Positions 15,153 through 23,678 of a stretch of 29,301 nt of DNA are shown one piece after another. Numbering within the stretch: position 1 is the first letter of the stretch; every line of letters starts with the position of its first letter. Source of the DNA: SM1-50 sp964467345 (GTDB lineage Archaea > Thermoplasmatota > E2 > DHVEG-1); the NCBI GenBank assembly GCA_964467345.1, contig CAYXPY010000025.1:1-29301 (forward strand), in the 5' to 3' direction. The notes under the pieces were generated by a model. That model saw only the letters and a program-made list of their open reading frames with translations. It had not been told where the DNA came from and made no database searches. The position numbers and the translations under genes were made by a program.

Positions 15153-16058
15153 ATGCCAAAATCAATAGAACAACAGATACAGGAATTGAAAACAAAGCAG
15201 CATGCAGTGATTCTTGCTCATAACTATCAAAACCCGGAGATACAGGATATCGCAGACTTTGTTGGGGATTCCCTTGATTTATCCTTAAAGGCCACAAAAA
15301 CAGACGCGAAGGTCATCATTTTCTGTGGTGTTGATTTCATGGCGGAATCAGCAAAGATCCTAAACCCTGAAAAAACCGTGATTCTCCCAGATAGAACAGC
15401 CAACTGCCCCATGGCTGAGATGGCTGACGCGGAAAGCCTTGGATGGCTGAAGAAAGAACATCCAGATGCGGATGTGGTCGCCTACATCAACACAACTGCG
15501 GACGTAAAAGCATTAGCTGATATCTGCTGCACATCAGCAAATGGTGTCAAAGTCGTAAGAAGCAGAGCAGCAAAAAAAATCATTTTTGTCCCAGATCGAA
15601 ACCTTGGGCTTTACATTCAAAAACAAGTCCCGGAAAAGGAAATACTCATCTGGCCGGGAGTCTGTCGGACTCATCATGACATAACCAAGGAAGACGTATT
15701 AGCTTTAAAGAAGAAGCATCCTGCTGCAGAGGTCCTTGTTCATCCTGAATGCCAGCCGGAAATCATAGAGCTAGCGGATTATGCATTTTCAACCAACGGG
15801 ATGGTTGAACATGCAAAGAAATCACAGGTAAAAGAATTTATCATCGGAACAGAAAAAGGTCTGTGTTACCGATTGGAAAAAGAAATCCCAGGGAAGAAAT
15901 TCTATCCGATCCCTACAGCAGTCTGTCCGAACATGAAAAAAACAACGTTAGAAAAAGTATTAAAAAGTCTGGAGACTTTAGAAACAAAAATCCATCTCTC
16001 AGAGGAGATTATGAAGAAGGCTCATACGCCTCTTCAACGTATGATGGAAATCAGGTAA
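15153..16058 (+). CDS. nadA: Quinolinate synthase NadA
   Basis: 301 residues, the size of the compact archaeal NadA. It condenses iminoaspartate with dihydroxyacetone phosphate to quinolinate in NAD synthesis, using a [4Fe-4S] cluster. Signatures: LAHNYQNPEIQDIADFVGDS, FCGVDFMAESAKILNP, PDRTANCPMAEM. The three cluster cysteines are C85, C171 (GVCRTHHDI) and C258 (TAVCPNMK), the positions expected for the family. It is the first gene of nadA-cysteine desulfurase-queC (gaps of 11 and 3 bases). nadB and nadC are not in the window. It diverges from the 14564 gene across a short gap. Confidence 0.97.
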   Translation: MPKSIEQQIQELKTKQHAVILAHNYQNPEIQDIADFVGDSLDLSLKATKTDAKVIIFCGVDFMAESAKILNPEKTVILPDRTANCPMAEMADAESLGWLKKEHPDADVVAYINTTADVKALADICCTSANGVKVVRSRAAKKIIFVPDRNLGLYIQKQVPEKEILIWPGVCRTHHDITKEDVLALKKKHPAAEVLVHPECQPEIIELADYAFSTNGMVEHAKKSQVKEFIIGTEKGLCYRLEKEIPGKKFYPIPTAVCPNMKKTTLEKVLKSLETLETKIHLSEEIMKKAHTPLQRMMEIR

Positions 16059-16069
16059 GGTGAAAACCA

Positions 16070-17239
16070 ATGAAACGAATTTTCCTTGATCATGCATCCA
16101 CCACAAAAGTCGATGATGAAGTGATACAGGCAATGCTTCCCTATTTCTCACAGTATTACGGGAACCCTTCATCGATTCATGCATTCGGGCGGGAAGCACG
16201 AGAAGCAGTAGATGCATCAAGAGAACATGTAGGAACGATTCTTGGTGCCCGTGATGACGAGATCATTTTCACTGCTGGTGGCACTGAATCAGACAATCTT
16301 GCGATAAAGGGAATAGCCTATCTGAACAAAGAGAAACGAACAACCAAAGGACCTCATATTATTACCTGCGCGATTGAACATCCTGGTGTCCTTGAGACAT
16401 GTCGACATTTAGAGTCACAGGGTTTCAAAGTTTCTTATCTCCCAGTCGATTCCCAGGGGATCGTCGACCTGGATTTGCTGCAGAGTTCGATTTCAAAACA
16501 CACGTTCCTTATCACCATTATGTTTGCCAACAATGAAATCGGGGTTATCCAGCCTATTGAGGAAATCGGCAAAATAGCCCATGAGCATGATATCCTCTTG
16601 CATACCGATGCGGTTCAAGCAGTCACAAAGGTCCCAATCGATGTGAAGAAACAACATATCGATATGCTCGCATTATCTGCGCATAAGATCTATGGACCAA
16701 AAGGAATAGGAGCGCTCTATATCCGCAATGGCGTCAAAGTCCAACCGATCATCCATGGCGGTGGACATGAAAGAGGATTACGAAGTAGTACACTGAATGC
16801 ACCAGGTATTGTTGGTCTGGGGAAAGCCTGTGAACTTGCATCAAAACGAATGAAAAAAGACATGGATACCATGAAAACATTACGTGACTTGCTTATTAAA
16901 AATATGCTAGACATCGAGCAAAGCTACTTGAACGGCCATCCTGAGAAACGGCTAGTCAATAACGCGCACTTCCGATTTACGGGAATCGAGGGTGAATCAC
17001 TTCTTCTTAGTTTGGATGAGGAGGGGATTGCGACATCCACAGGATCTGCCTGTTCGTCAAAGAAGCTACAAGCATCCCATGTACTACTTGCGATCGGACT
17101 GGACCCGGTGCAGGCTCATGGTTCTGTTCGGATGTCCCTTGGCAGAGAAACAACAAAAGAAGAAATCATGCATGTCTCAAAAGTCATGCCTACTATTGTT
17201 GAGAAACTCCGTCAAATGTCTCCGCTTTGGAATCGGTAG
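16070..17239 (+). CDS. Cysteine desulfurase (NifS/IscS family)
   Basis: 389 residues, a PLP-dependent fold-type I enzyme that takes sulfur from cysteine for Fe-S clusters and thio-compounds. It starts FLDHASTTKVDDEV, binds PLP at K206 in SAHKIYGPKG (with HTDAVQA before it), and has the catalytic loop STGSACSSKK with C328. The loop is short before VLLAIG, as in NifS-like group I enzymes. It lies 11 bases after nadA, suggesting it supplies or repairs the NadA cluster, as the bacterial NadA-linked NifS-like enzyme does. It may also serve Fe-S assembly generally. A GGTGA ribosome site precedes the ATG. Confidence 0.95.
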   Translation: MKRIFLDHASTTKVDDEVIQAMLPYFSQYYGNPSSIHAFGREAREAVDASREHVGTILGARDDEIIFTAGGTESDNLAIKGIAYLNKEKRTTKGPHIITCAIEHPGVLETCRHLESQGFKVSYLPVDSQGIVDLDLLQSSISKHTFLITIMFANNEIGVIQPIEEIGKIAHEHDILLHTDAVQAVTKVPIDVKKQHIDMLALSAHKIYGPKGIGALYIRNGVKVQPIIHGGGHERGLRSSTLNAPGIVGLGKACELASKRMKKDMDTMKTLRDLLIKNMLDIEQSYLNGHPEKRLVNNAHFRFTGIEGESLLLSLDEEGIATSTGSACSSKKLQASHVLLAIGLDPVQAHGSVRMSLGRETTKEEIMHVSKVMPTIVEKLRQMSPLWNR

Positions 17240-17242
17240 GAT

Positions 17243-17935
17243 ATGACAAAAAAAGCGGTCTGTTTGATTTCAGGTGGTCTTGATTCCGCGGTTTGTGCTT
17301 TTATCGCAAAAAAACAGGGATACGAGATATACGCACTTTCGTTTCGCTATGGCCAACGTCATGCGAAGGAACTGACTTGTGCAAAAAAAATAAGTAAAGC
17401 AATCGGAGCGGAAAATCATATCATTTTACCGGTCAATCTTACATTATTTGGCGGGTCGTCTTTGCTGAAACATGCGACTCACACTATAGAACATCATCGA
17501 TTACAGGATATCGGTAAAACAATCCCATCGACCTATGTTCCTGCCAGAAACACGATTTTTTTATCCTTTGCTCTTGCCTACGCTGAGACGATCCAAGCTG
17601 ATGCTATCTTCATCGGAGTAAATGCTGTTGACTACTCTGCGTACCCCGACTGCCGACCCGCGTATATTATTAAGTTTCAGCAACTAGCGGATCTTGCGAC
17701 CCGACAGGGGGTCAAGGGAAAACGGATCCATATCAACGCACCTCTGCTGAATCTCACAAAAGGGGATATAATACAGAAAGGGGTAGAGTTGCACGTTCCT
17801 TTTTCAAAGACCTGGTCATGCTATCAAGGGACTGCGAAAGCATGCGGGCGTTGTGATTCCTGCCTGCTCCGTCTGAAAGGTTTCAAAGAAGCTAAGGTAA
17901 AGGACCCTCTTCGCTACCAGTCGCAAACCGATTAA
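17243..17935 (+). CDS. queC: 7-cyano-7-deazaguanine synthase QueC
   Basis: 230 residues. It converts 7-carboxy-7-deazaguanine to preQ0 with ATP and ammonia; in archaea preQ0 is the base inserted into tRNA on the way to archaeosine. The PP-loop SGGLDSAVCAF is at residues 9-19, SFRYGQRHAKEL and VPARNTIFLSFALAYAE are family motifs, and the zinc-binding end is CYQGTAKACGRCDSC (four cysteines). Its ATG follows the desulfurase stop by 3 bases, so coexpression is likely. The other archaeosine genes are not in the window. Confidence 0.96.
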   Translation: MTKKAVCLISGGLDSAVCAFIAKKQGYEIYALSFRYGQRHAKELTCAKKISKAIGAENHIILPVNLTLFGGSSLLKHATHTIEHHRLQDIGKTIPSTYVPARNTIFLSFALAYAETIQADAIFIGVNAVDYSAYPDCRPAYIIKFQQLADLATRQGVKGKRIHINAPLLNLTKGDIIQKGVELHVPFSKTWSCYQGTAKACGRCDSCLLRLKGFKEAKVKDPLRYQSQTD

Positions 17936-18041
17936 ATGTTGTCTCGTTTTGTCTTTTTGATACGATGTCTTGTATCTTTGTATTGACCGTAATCGTCAAA
18001 ATAATTCTTGCCTTGTATGAAGAAGGTTAATTTTAGGAAAA

Positions 18042-18050
18042 TTTATTAAT
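18042..18050 (+). promoter_or_regulatory. TATA box of the coiled-coil/HhH gene
   Basis: TTTATTAAT centred about 29 bases before the ATG at 18075, leaderless spacing. The rest of the 139-base gap after queC holds only T-rich sequence that may end the nadA operon. Confidence 0.6.
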
Positions 18051-18074
18051 ACAGGACAACACTTTTCAAGGCAG

Positions 18075-20768
18075 ATGGTGCGAGAGAGAAAAACACGGAT
18101 TAAAGATATCCAGAAGTTGCATGAATTAATCGATAGCGCCTCGCTCCCTAAACAAAAAACCTTTACTCCTTCCGATAATGAACGGCTTGAGAATTTACGA
18201 AAACAACTCTCCGAGGATTCATTTGAAGAACAAAAAGCAGCCCCGGCCAGACAAGCATCCTCCGGTAATTTAACACCACAGGTCATTGTGCATAAAAAAG
18301 AGGAAGTACCAAGGAAAGAAGAAAAGGTCATTGAAATAGACCTCAGCCGACGAGAGGTAAGAGAGGAACGAGAAGTCGGAAAGCAAAAAGAACCTGAACC
18401 ACAACTTGTGAGTTTCATTCATGTGAAAGATGATATTTTTTCAAAGGAACCGCTGTTTGAAATTGAAAAGGTTGCGGTACCTGCTCAGGAATTTATTGAA
18501 GTTAAACCATCCACGACCTCTGAAGAACCACAGAAAGAGTTCATCCCAGTGGTTTCTGTTCGCAAAGATACAGCGACATATCCCGTGATGCCAGAATCGG
18601 GAAAAAAGCAATTTATCACTAGAAAACCATCTGAGAAAACAGTAGTTGACAACAAAGAATACTTCTCCGAGACAGATCAACGAGTCAAGGGAAGTAAGAC
18701 GGACATCCCCACATTCTCGCAGGTACCTGAAGAGAAGATTCCTTCATTTGAGCCTGTAGAGTTTACAGAGAGAGCTTCGGAAAAAAAGCAAATGAAACCA
18801 TTGGTCGGCGAACTAGCAAAAGAAAAGGATGGTAAACAAAAAAGAAAAGAAGAAAAGCAAGCTAAACGACTCAGAAAAGAACGGTCAAAGAACTTAAAGA
18901 TGGAAGAGCTACAAACCGAAGAAAAAATACGAGAGGAACACAAACGCAAAGAATTAGCGATGAAACAGGCAATCGCCTTGGCTGAGGAAAAAGAACGAGA
19001 AGAAGAACGCCTTGCGAGGGAACATAAAGAAAAAACACGCTTAGAGAACCTTGGTGTTTTAGACAGACAAAGACAGGATCATAAAAGGAAAAAAATCGAA
19101 GCGATAAAAGCAAAACTAGATCTTAAGGAGAAAAAACGAGAGGCAAAACGACTCGCCAAAGAGCATGATAAGAAATTGAAGCTGGAATGGCTGGAATTCC
19201 AACAAGCACAACGACAGAACCAGAAGATAAAGGCTTTGGAAGAGAAGAAAGCTGCAGTAAAAGCAAAAGAAAAGGAACAAGAGGAACAACGAATCTTAAA
19301 GGAACGTGAAGAGAAACTCCGATTCGAACAAGCAGCACTCGCCCGAAAGGAAAAAGAGGACCAGAAGCAAAAAAAGATTGAAGCAAAAAAAGCAAAACTG
19401 GAGGCAAAAGAAAAGCAACGGGAGGAGAAACGACTCGCAGAGGAGCAGGAGAAGAAATTAAAATTAGAACAACTGCACATCGAACAAAAACAACGAGAGG
19501 AAGAAAAACAAAAAGAACTTAAAAGAAAAAAAGCGGCAGCCCGGGTGGCAGAACAACAAAAGCAGGAGCAACTCCTTCAAAAACAGGCTGAAGAGAAAAG
19601 ACGATTAGAACAAATAGAGAAACAAAAGGAAGAAAGGGAACGGAAAGTTATCAAAGTTCAAAAAGAAAAAAAGAAACCTCTTTTTTCATCAATAGCAGCA
19701 GAAAATAAAACACTGGGACAACAACCTGAGATTACACAGACAGGCCAAAAAAAGCATGATACAGGGGTGAAAAGCGTACCTACCCAAAAAGAAGGACCAG
19801 AAACACAAACCTGGGAGTCCTATGAGGAAAAAGAAGTAAAAACAGAGGAGCATCCTATCTCCCTTTTTACAAAGAGACACGCACCGGTTGATACGCAGAA
19901 ATCAACCGTAAAAATACAGAAACAAGAGCTGAAACGACAAAAGCAAGAACTAAAGGAAAAAGAACGACAGGAACGACTAGAACAAAAAAAGAAATTAAAA
20001 GAACAAAAAATTCAAAAGAAAGTAGAGCAGGAACAACGCAGTAGTGTTATCAGTGAAAAGATGGTGGATGCACAGTCATTAAAACAGAAGAAATTGCAAG
20101 AGAAACTTGCAAGACGGGAAGCAAAGGAAAAGGAACGTGAAGCAAAACAGCTCCTGAAAGAAGAACAACAGAAAAAAGAAAAAGCATTTGCATTAAAAGA
20201 AATTCGAATAAAAGAAAAAGAGAAGGAAGAAGAAAAACAAAAAGAAATCAACGATAAAAAAGACCGTTTGCAGATAAGCATGCTTGGTATCGGAAAAGCA
20301 AAAGAAACCGGCGTTGTCGATGAAAAGAAAAGAGCAGTACAACAAAAAAACACCATGGAACTGGTCCGCATCGCAGCTGAAGAAAAAGAGTTACGAAAAA
20401 CGAGGATTTTTGAACGCAAGATGGAGAAAGAGCGGAAAAAACAGGAACGAGATGAACAGAAGTTCAAGACAAAAGAGAATGAAAAAGCAAAGAGAAGTAT
20501 GGATCTGCACATGAGAGAACAACTCATCAAGGAAAAAATAGAGGAAGAACCAGACCGAGACGACCCCTTCGTCGCATTTGACAGCATTGATAAAGAGACA
20601 GCGATGCTTCTGAGTACCGTTGGGTATACCTCAGTTGAGAAATTACGACAGGCCTCAGTGAAAGATTTGGTAAAAATCGGAGTGAAGAAAAAAAACGCTC
20701 AGAGGATAATTGCTGAATGCACAGAATTTGTAGAATGGGAAGTTTTTGACGCTACTGACCATTTTTAG
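18075..20768 (+). CDS. Large charged helical repeat protein with C-terminal helix-hairpin-helix domain
   Basis: 897 residues. Residues 1-250 are low-complexity, Glu/Lys/Ser/Pro rich and probably disordered. From about 250 to 545 it is an almost uninterrupted Glu/Lys/Arg/Gln/Ala/Leu helix containing five consecutive 47-residue repeats (290-524) and a partial one before them. A second charged helix covers about 620-820, with a diverged repeat at 670-720. The C-terminus (829-897) is different and folded: two HhH-like elements in FDSIDKETAMLLSTVGY and ASVKDLVKIGVKKKNAQRII, resembling the HhH_5 domains of Rad51, ligase and RNAP alpha, which bind DNA. No signal peptide, membrane helix or ATPase motif is seen. 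It could be a long spacer or architectural protein tethered to nucleic acid; function is unknown. It is monogenic, with its own TATA box. Confidence 0.9.
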   Translation: MVRERKTRIKDIQKLHELIDSASLPKQKTFTPSDNERLENLRKQLSEDSFEEQKAAPARQASSGNLTPQVIVHKKEEVPRKEEKVIEIDLSRREVREEREVGKQKEPEPQLVSFIHVKDDIFSKEPLFEIEKVAVPAQEFIEVKPSTTSEEPQKEFIPVVSVRKDTATYPVMPESGKKQFITRKPSEKTVVDNKEYFSETDQRVKGSKTDIPTFSQVPEEKIPSFEPVEFTERASEKKQMKPLVGELAKEKDGKQKRKEEKQAKRLRKERSKNLKMEELQTEEKIREEHKRKELAMKQAIALAEEKEREEERLAREHKEKTRLENLGVLDRQRQDHKRKKIEAIKAKLDLKEKKREAKRLAKEHDKKLKLEWLEFQQAQRQNQKIKALEEKKAAVKAKEKEQEEQRILKEREEKLRFEQAALARKEKEDQKQKKIEAKKAKLEAKEKQREEKRLAEEQEKKLKLEQLHIEQKQREEEKQKELKRKKAAARVAEQQKQEQLLQKQAEEKRRLEQIEKQKEERERKVIKVQKEKKKPLFSSIAAENKTLGQQPEITQTGQKKHDTGVKSVPTQKEGPETQTWESYEEKEVKTEEHPISLFTKRHAPVDTQKSTVKIQKQELKRQKQELKEKERQERLEQKKKLKEQKIQKKVEQEQRSSVISEKMVDAQSLKQKKLQEKLARREAKEKEREAKQLLKEEQQKKEKAFALKEIRIKEKEKEEEKQKEINDKKDRLQISMLGIGKAKETGVVDEKKRAVQQKNTMELVRIAAEEKELRKTRIFERKMEKERKKQERDEQKFKTKENEKAKRSMDLHMREQLIKEKIEEEPDRDDPFVAFDSIDKETAMLLSTVGYTSVEKLRQASVKDLVKIGVKKKNAQRIIAECTEFVEWEVFDATDHF
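18942..19646 (+). repeat. Five tandem 141-bp (47-residue) coding repeats
   Basis: Units start at residues 290, 337, 384, 431 and 478 of the helical protein, each exactly 47 residues. A shared pattern is K(R/Q)K near the start, KxKxREExRLxxExxKKLxLEQ in the middle and a QxQRxxx ending. DNA identity between units is modest, so the repeats are old and kept by selection on spacing rather than recent slippage. 47 residues equal 13 turns at 3.6 residues per turn, so equivalent positions fall on the same helix face. Confidence 0.85.
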
Positions 20769-20834
20769 AGAACGACGCAATCTGTAACCAGATGATGGCG
20801 TCCTTCGTTGAAAACAAATATGTTCTATATCACC

Positions 20835-21653
20835 TTATGTTTTACCAATCATTCTGCGTTTCTTTAGATAATCATAGACATCTAAAACGATTGGTATCGA
20901 CACAAGAATCGTAATGACAACGCCTAGACAAATCAAGCTATCTTCATGTACATTTGCCACCGTATTCTTACCATGGAGGACATCCTCAAAGAAGAGATTA
21001 ATGGTCCCCAGCCAGGGAATCTCAAGTCGTGCTTTCCCAGAGATCCACTCCGTTTTCACAGGTTGTGGACAAATATCGGTGATCTGATCGATGATCTCGT
21101 TATTATCCCCTTTCGTGAGAAAACCTGAGTGCGTCCATCCCGGGTCACGATTGTACAAGCCGAATTGAGTGATGGTAAGACTCGTTTCGTTGTAAATACC
21201 ATAATCAGCAATGGTGTAACTCTTTTTGCCGTCTACTATGGTTACCTCAACCCAGCACATTGCTCGATGAATGATCTGTGAGACATCGGTTCTTCCCATA
21301 GGTTTATAGATGATGACGTCACCGTAATCGCCATAGGTTTGCCAGCCGTTCTCCGCCTCTGCACCCATGATAGGGCCGCCATGCGGGATCACATCCTCAA
21401 ATTTTGAAACCTTCTGAACAAGAACCATATCACCCGCATCAATTGTCCCTAATCGACCAAAGGGGGGATTTGGGTGCTCCATGCTCCCTGATTCGATTGC
21501 GACCATGGGGGCGGCAAACCACTGACCAGTATATCCCCAGAGAAGCATTAAGATGATAAAAACAGCTAGGAGCGCGACAACGACGTCACGAACGATTGAA
21601 ATTTTGTTGTCCTCGCTTTTCCAAAACTGGATAAACATTTTCTTGATGTTCAT
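20835..21653 (-). CDS. Archaeal-type signal peptidase I (S26B, Sec11-like)
   Basis: 272 residues from the ATG at 21653. The frame could start at a TTG at 21665 right after the nob1 stop, but ATG is more likely. One N-terminal membrane helix (IVRDVVVALLAVFIILMLLWGY) precedes the catalytic serine in VAIESGSMEHPN. A box with AGDMVLVQKV and GDVIIYKP follows. The histidine that replaces the bacterial lysine is in QIIHRAMCWVEV, and TKGDNNEIID carries the conserved aspartate. A second helix (LICLGVVITILVSIPIVLDV) and a basic tail end the protein. It cleaves Sec-type signal peptides at the outer membrane face. It is the last gene of hisS-nob1-signal peptidase. Confidence 0.93.
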   Translation of the reverse strand: MNIKKMFIQFWKSEDNKISIVRDVVVALLAVFIILMLLWGYTGQWFAAPMVAIESGSMEHPNPPFGRLGTIDAGDMVLVQKVSKFEDVIPHGGPIMGAEAENGWQTYGDYGDVIIYKPMGRTDVSQIIHRAMCWVEVTIVDGKKSYTIADYGIYNETSLTITQFGLYNRDPGWTHSGFLTKGDNNEIIDQITDICPQPVKTEWISGKARLEIPWLGTINLFFEDVLHGKNTVANVHEDSLICLGVVITILVSIPIVLDVYDYLKKRRMIGKT

Positions 21654-21665
21654 AGGGTCACACAA

Positions 21666-22181
21666 TCAAAGATCTTTTTTATGATGCAGAGAACTTTTTG
21701 TTGCTGTTCCACAGATAGGACAGATTTTTGTTTGCTCGTTAAATTTTTTTCCGCACCCTGGACAGCGAGATATCCATTTAAACTTTTTTGTTATCCCTTT
21801 CTGCACCACACCCTGATATCGAATGTTCAATGTTGATGCAAGATTCTGGATTGAATAATCATCACTAAGAATTGTGACTTCTTGATGTTGGTCTTTCATC
21901 ATATCAAAGGCTAAGGCTACGATTTCTATATCTGCCATGGAAAGCCTGCGATCATCACCTGTTTCCTTGGCTGTTTGCATCACCGTATCCAATGCCTCTT
22001 TTGATGGCAGATAAATCATTAAGCCTAACTCTTTAAGATACTCAAAATTTTGGAAATCTCGTCCACCTGGGCTAAATTCGTCAGAAACTCCAGGTGTTGT
22101 GACTAGTGATGCATCTGTGATGCTGATAGGTTTCCCAGAGAGGATTGCAGAAGTATCAATGATAAAAACTTTTTTCTTCAT
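21666..22181 (-). CDS. nob1: rRNA maturation endonuclease Nob1
   Basis: 171 residues. Residues 1-115 form a PIN nuclease domain with FIIDTSAILSG (first catalytic Asp) and later acidic sites in LSMADIEIVALAFDM and ILSDDYSIQNLA. A zinc ribbon ends the protein (CPGCGKKF...CPICG, about 141-158). Nob1 cuts the 3' end of 16S rRNA precursor in archaea. The gene starts 18 bases after hisS, and the next gene starts within about 12 bases of its stop. Confidence 0.95.
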   Translation of the reverse strand: MKKKVFIIDTSAILSGKPISITDASLVTTPGVSDEFSPGGRDFQNFEYLKELGLMIYLPSKEALDTVMQTAKETGDDRRLSMADIEIVALAFDMMKDQHQEVTILSDDYSIQNLASTLNIRYQGVVQKGITKKFKWISRCPGCGKKFNEQTKICPICGTATKSSLHHKKDL

Positions 22182-22199
22182 CTGTTATCCTTTTATTGA

Positions 22200-23468
22200 T
22201 TAGGTTTTATGAAGGGTTTTGTAAATCTCTGGGATTGCGATGGTCTCTTGATTTCCTGTTTTCATATCTCGTATGGTAACCATGTTTTTCTCTAATTCTT
22301 TCGGTCCAACGATGATGACCGTCTCAACGTTTCGTGCATTGGCATATTTCAGGGATTTTCCTATGCCTCGTCGGAGCTGGTCGAAGTCAACGGTAATCCC
22401 ATGGTTTCGTAGCTCCTGGGCAATCTGAATGGATGTCGCATTCATTTCCTGGTTGACTGGTATGATATAGACATCAAGTTTCAAGGGGGGGAAGCTAAAA
22501 CCTTCCTCCTCCAAAGCAAGCAGTGTTCTATCAAATCCAATTGCAAATCCTGAGGTTGGAACCTCAGAGCCACCAAAAAGGCTTACAAGTTCGTAAGTTC
22601 CTCCGCCACATAGTTGTTTTTCAGCACCAAGAGCAGGGGCATCGATTTCAAAGACCAGACCTTTGTAATAATCAAGTCCTCGTACGATACTTAATTTCAC
22701 CGTGTACTCATTGATATGGAAGGCGTTTTTCAGCAAATTAAGGATTATTTCCATGGTGTCTAGCTCTGTTTCTGCAGTAGCATCCCCTGCGATGAATTCC
22801 TTGATCTCCTTGATGTCTGAAGTCTGGAGTATCCTGATAAATTTCTCTGCGGTCTCTTGAGGGATATTGCAATTTCGCAGAGCGATTTGGAGATCGTCAA
22901 ACTGAGATTTGTCAATAAAAGGGAGGAGTGTTTTTCTATCGTCTTTAAGGAGGTGAAGCTTTTTAAAGATAGCATCGACAATGGTGAGATTACCAATGTT
23001 AAGCTGGATGTTTTTTAGACCGGTATTTTTTAAAAGAGTGAATGCTAAAGCAAATAATTCTGCTGTTGCCTCACAGGTGTTAGCCCCTATGATTTCACAG
23101 CCTGCTTGTTGGAATTCCCGGTATCTTCCCTTTTGTGGTCGATCGTAACGGTAGCAGTTACCAAAATAGAATAACTTAAGTGGCTTTGGTTCCATTTGCA
23201 GACGTTCGACATAGCAGCGGATGACCGGTGCGGTCAGTTCTGGACGTAAGGCTAGTTCCCGGCCACCTTTGTCTGTGAACGCGTATAATTCGTTGATGAT
23301 GGATTCACCGGATTTCGCTGTAAAAAGCTCTAAATTCTCAAATGTCGGTGTCTGAATTTCACCGTATCCAAAGGACGTAAACGTGGCAGCCATCCTGTGT
23401 TCTAAATAGCGACGTTTCTGCATTTCCTCTGGGATAAAATCCCTGGTGCCCCGCGGTACCTGAAACAT
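22200..23468 (-). CDS. hisS: Histidyl-tRNA synthetase HisS
   Basis: 422 residues, class II synthetase charging tRNA-His. It starts MFQVPRGTRDFIPEEM. Motif 2 is at about 102-125 (NCYRYDRPQKGRYREFQQ), the histidine site RGLDYYKGLVFE at 263-274, CGGGTYE at 287-293 and motif 3 at about 307-318 (GFAIGFDRTLLA). The C-terminal about 95 residues form the anticodon-binding domain (VDFDQLRRGIGKSLKYANA). All expected parts are present. It is the first gene of a three-gene operon. Confidence 0.97.
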   Translation of the reverse strand: MFQVPRGTRDFIPEEMQKRRYLEHRMAATFTSFGYGEIQTPTFENLELFTAKSGESIINELYAFTDKGGRELALRPELTAPVIRCYVERLQMEPKPLKLFYFGNCYRYDRPQKGRYREFQQAGCEIIGANTCEATAELFALAFTLLKNTGLKNIQLNIGNLTIVDAIFKKLHLLKDDRKTLLPFIDKSQFDDLQIALRNCNIPQETAEKFIRILQTSDIKEIKEFIAGDATAETELDTMEIILNLLKNAFHINEYTVKLSIVRGLDYYKGLVFEIDAPALGAEKQLCGGGTYELVSLFGGSEVPTSGFAIGFDRTLLALEEEGFSFPPLKLDVYIIPVNQEMNATSIQIAQELRNHGITVDFDQLRRGIGKSLKYANARNVETVIIVGPKELEKNMVTIRDMKTGNQETIAIPEIYKTLHKT

Positions 23469-23490
23469 GGGCAGTCGTATAGTAGGGTTT

Positions 23491-23500
23491 CTTTAATTAT
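23491..23500 (-). promoter_or_regulatory. TATA-like promoter of hisS
   Basis: The minus strand reads ATAATTAAAG, centred about 27 bases before the ATG at 23468. No Shine-Dalgarno is obvious, so a leaderless transcript is likely. Confidence 0.5.
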
Positions 23501-23678
23501 GTTTCTCTTAGAAAAGAACGAATCGAACGCATTAAGAGGATGCATCGATGTAGGAAGCAGAATCAGCAGTCTACAGGAGAATCAGATTTCATTGATATCC
23601 TGAAAAAGAGGCAAAACTTCTTTTATCAGTATCTGTTACCCCTCATGACTTTCCTATAAAAAAAAGAGGTTGATTGAC

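Noticed and set aside
18942..19646. The 47-residue repeats as a recent microsatellite or CRISPR-like array
   Set aside because: The units are in frame, diverged at the DNA level and have no spacers; they are protein repeats.
19079..20587. Long Ser/Phe/Cys-rich minus-strand frames opposite the coiled-coil gene
   Set aside because: They are complements of Glu/Lys-rich codons (gaa, aaa, cag) and carry no known motif; shadow of the repeat gene.
23540..23659. A 39-codon plus frame between hisS and bioY (starts MHRCRKQNQQ)
   Set aside because: No ribosome site and no clear promoter for it; the open part extends upstream without a start. It may be a remnant but is not supportable as a gene.
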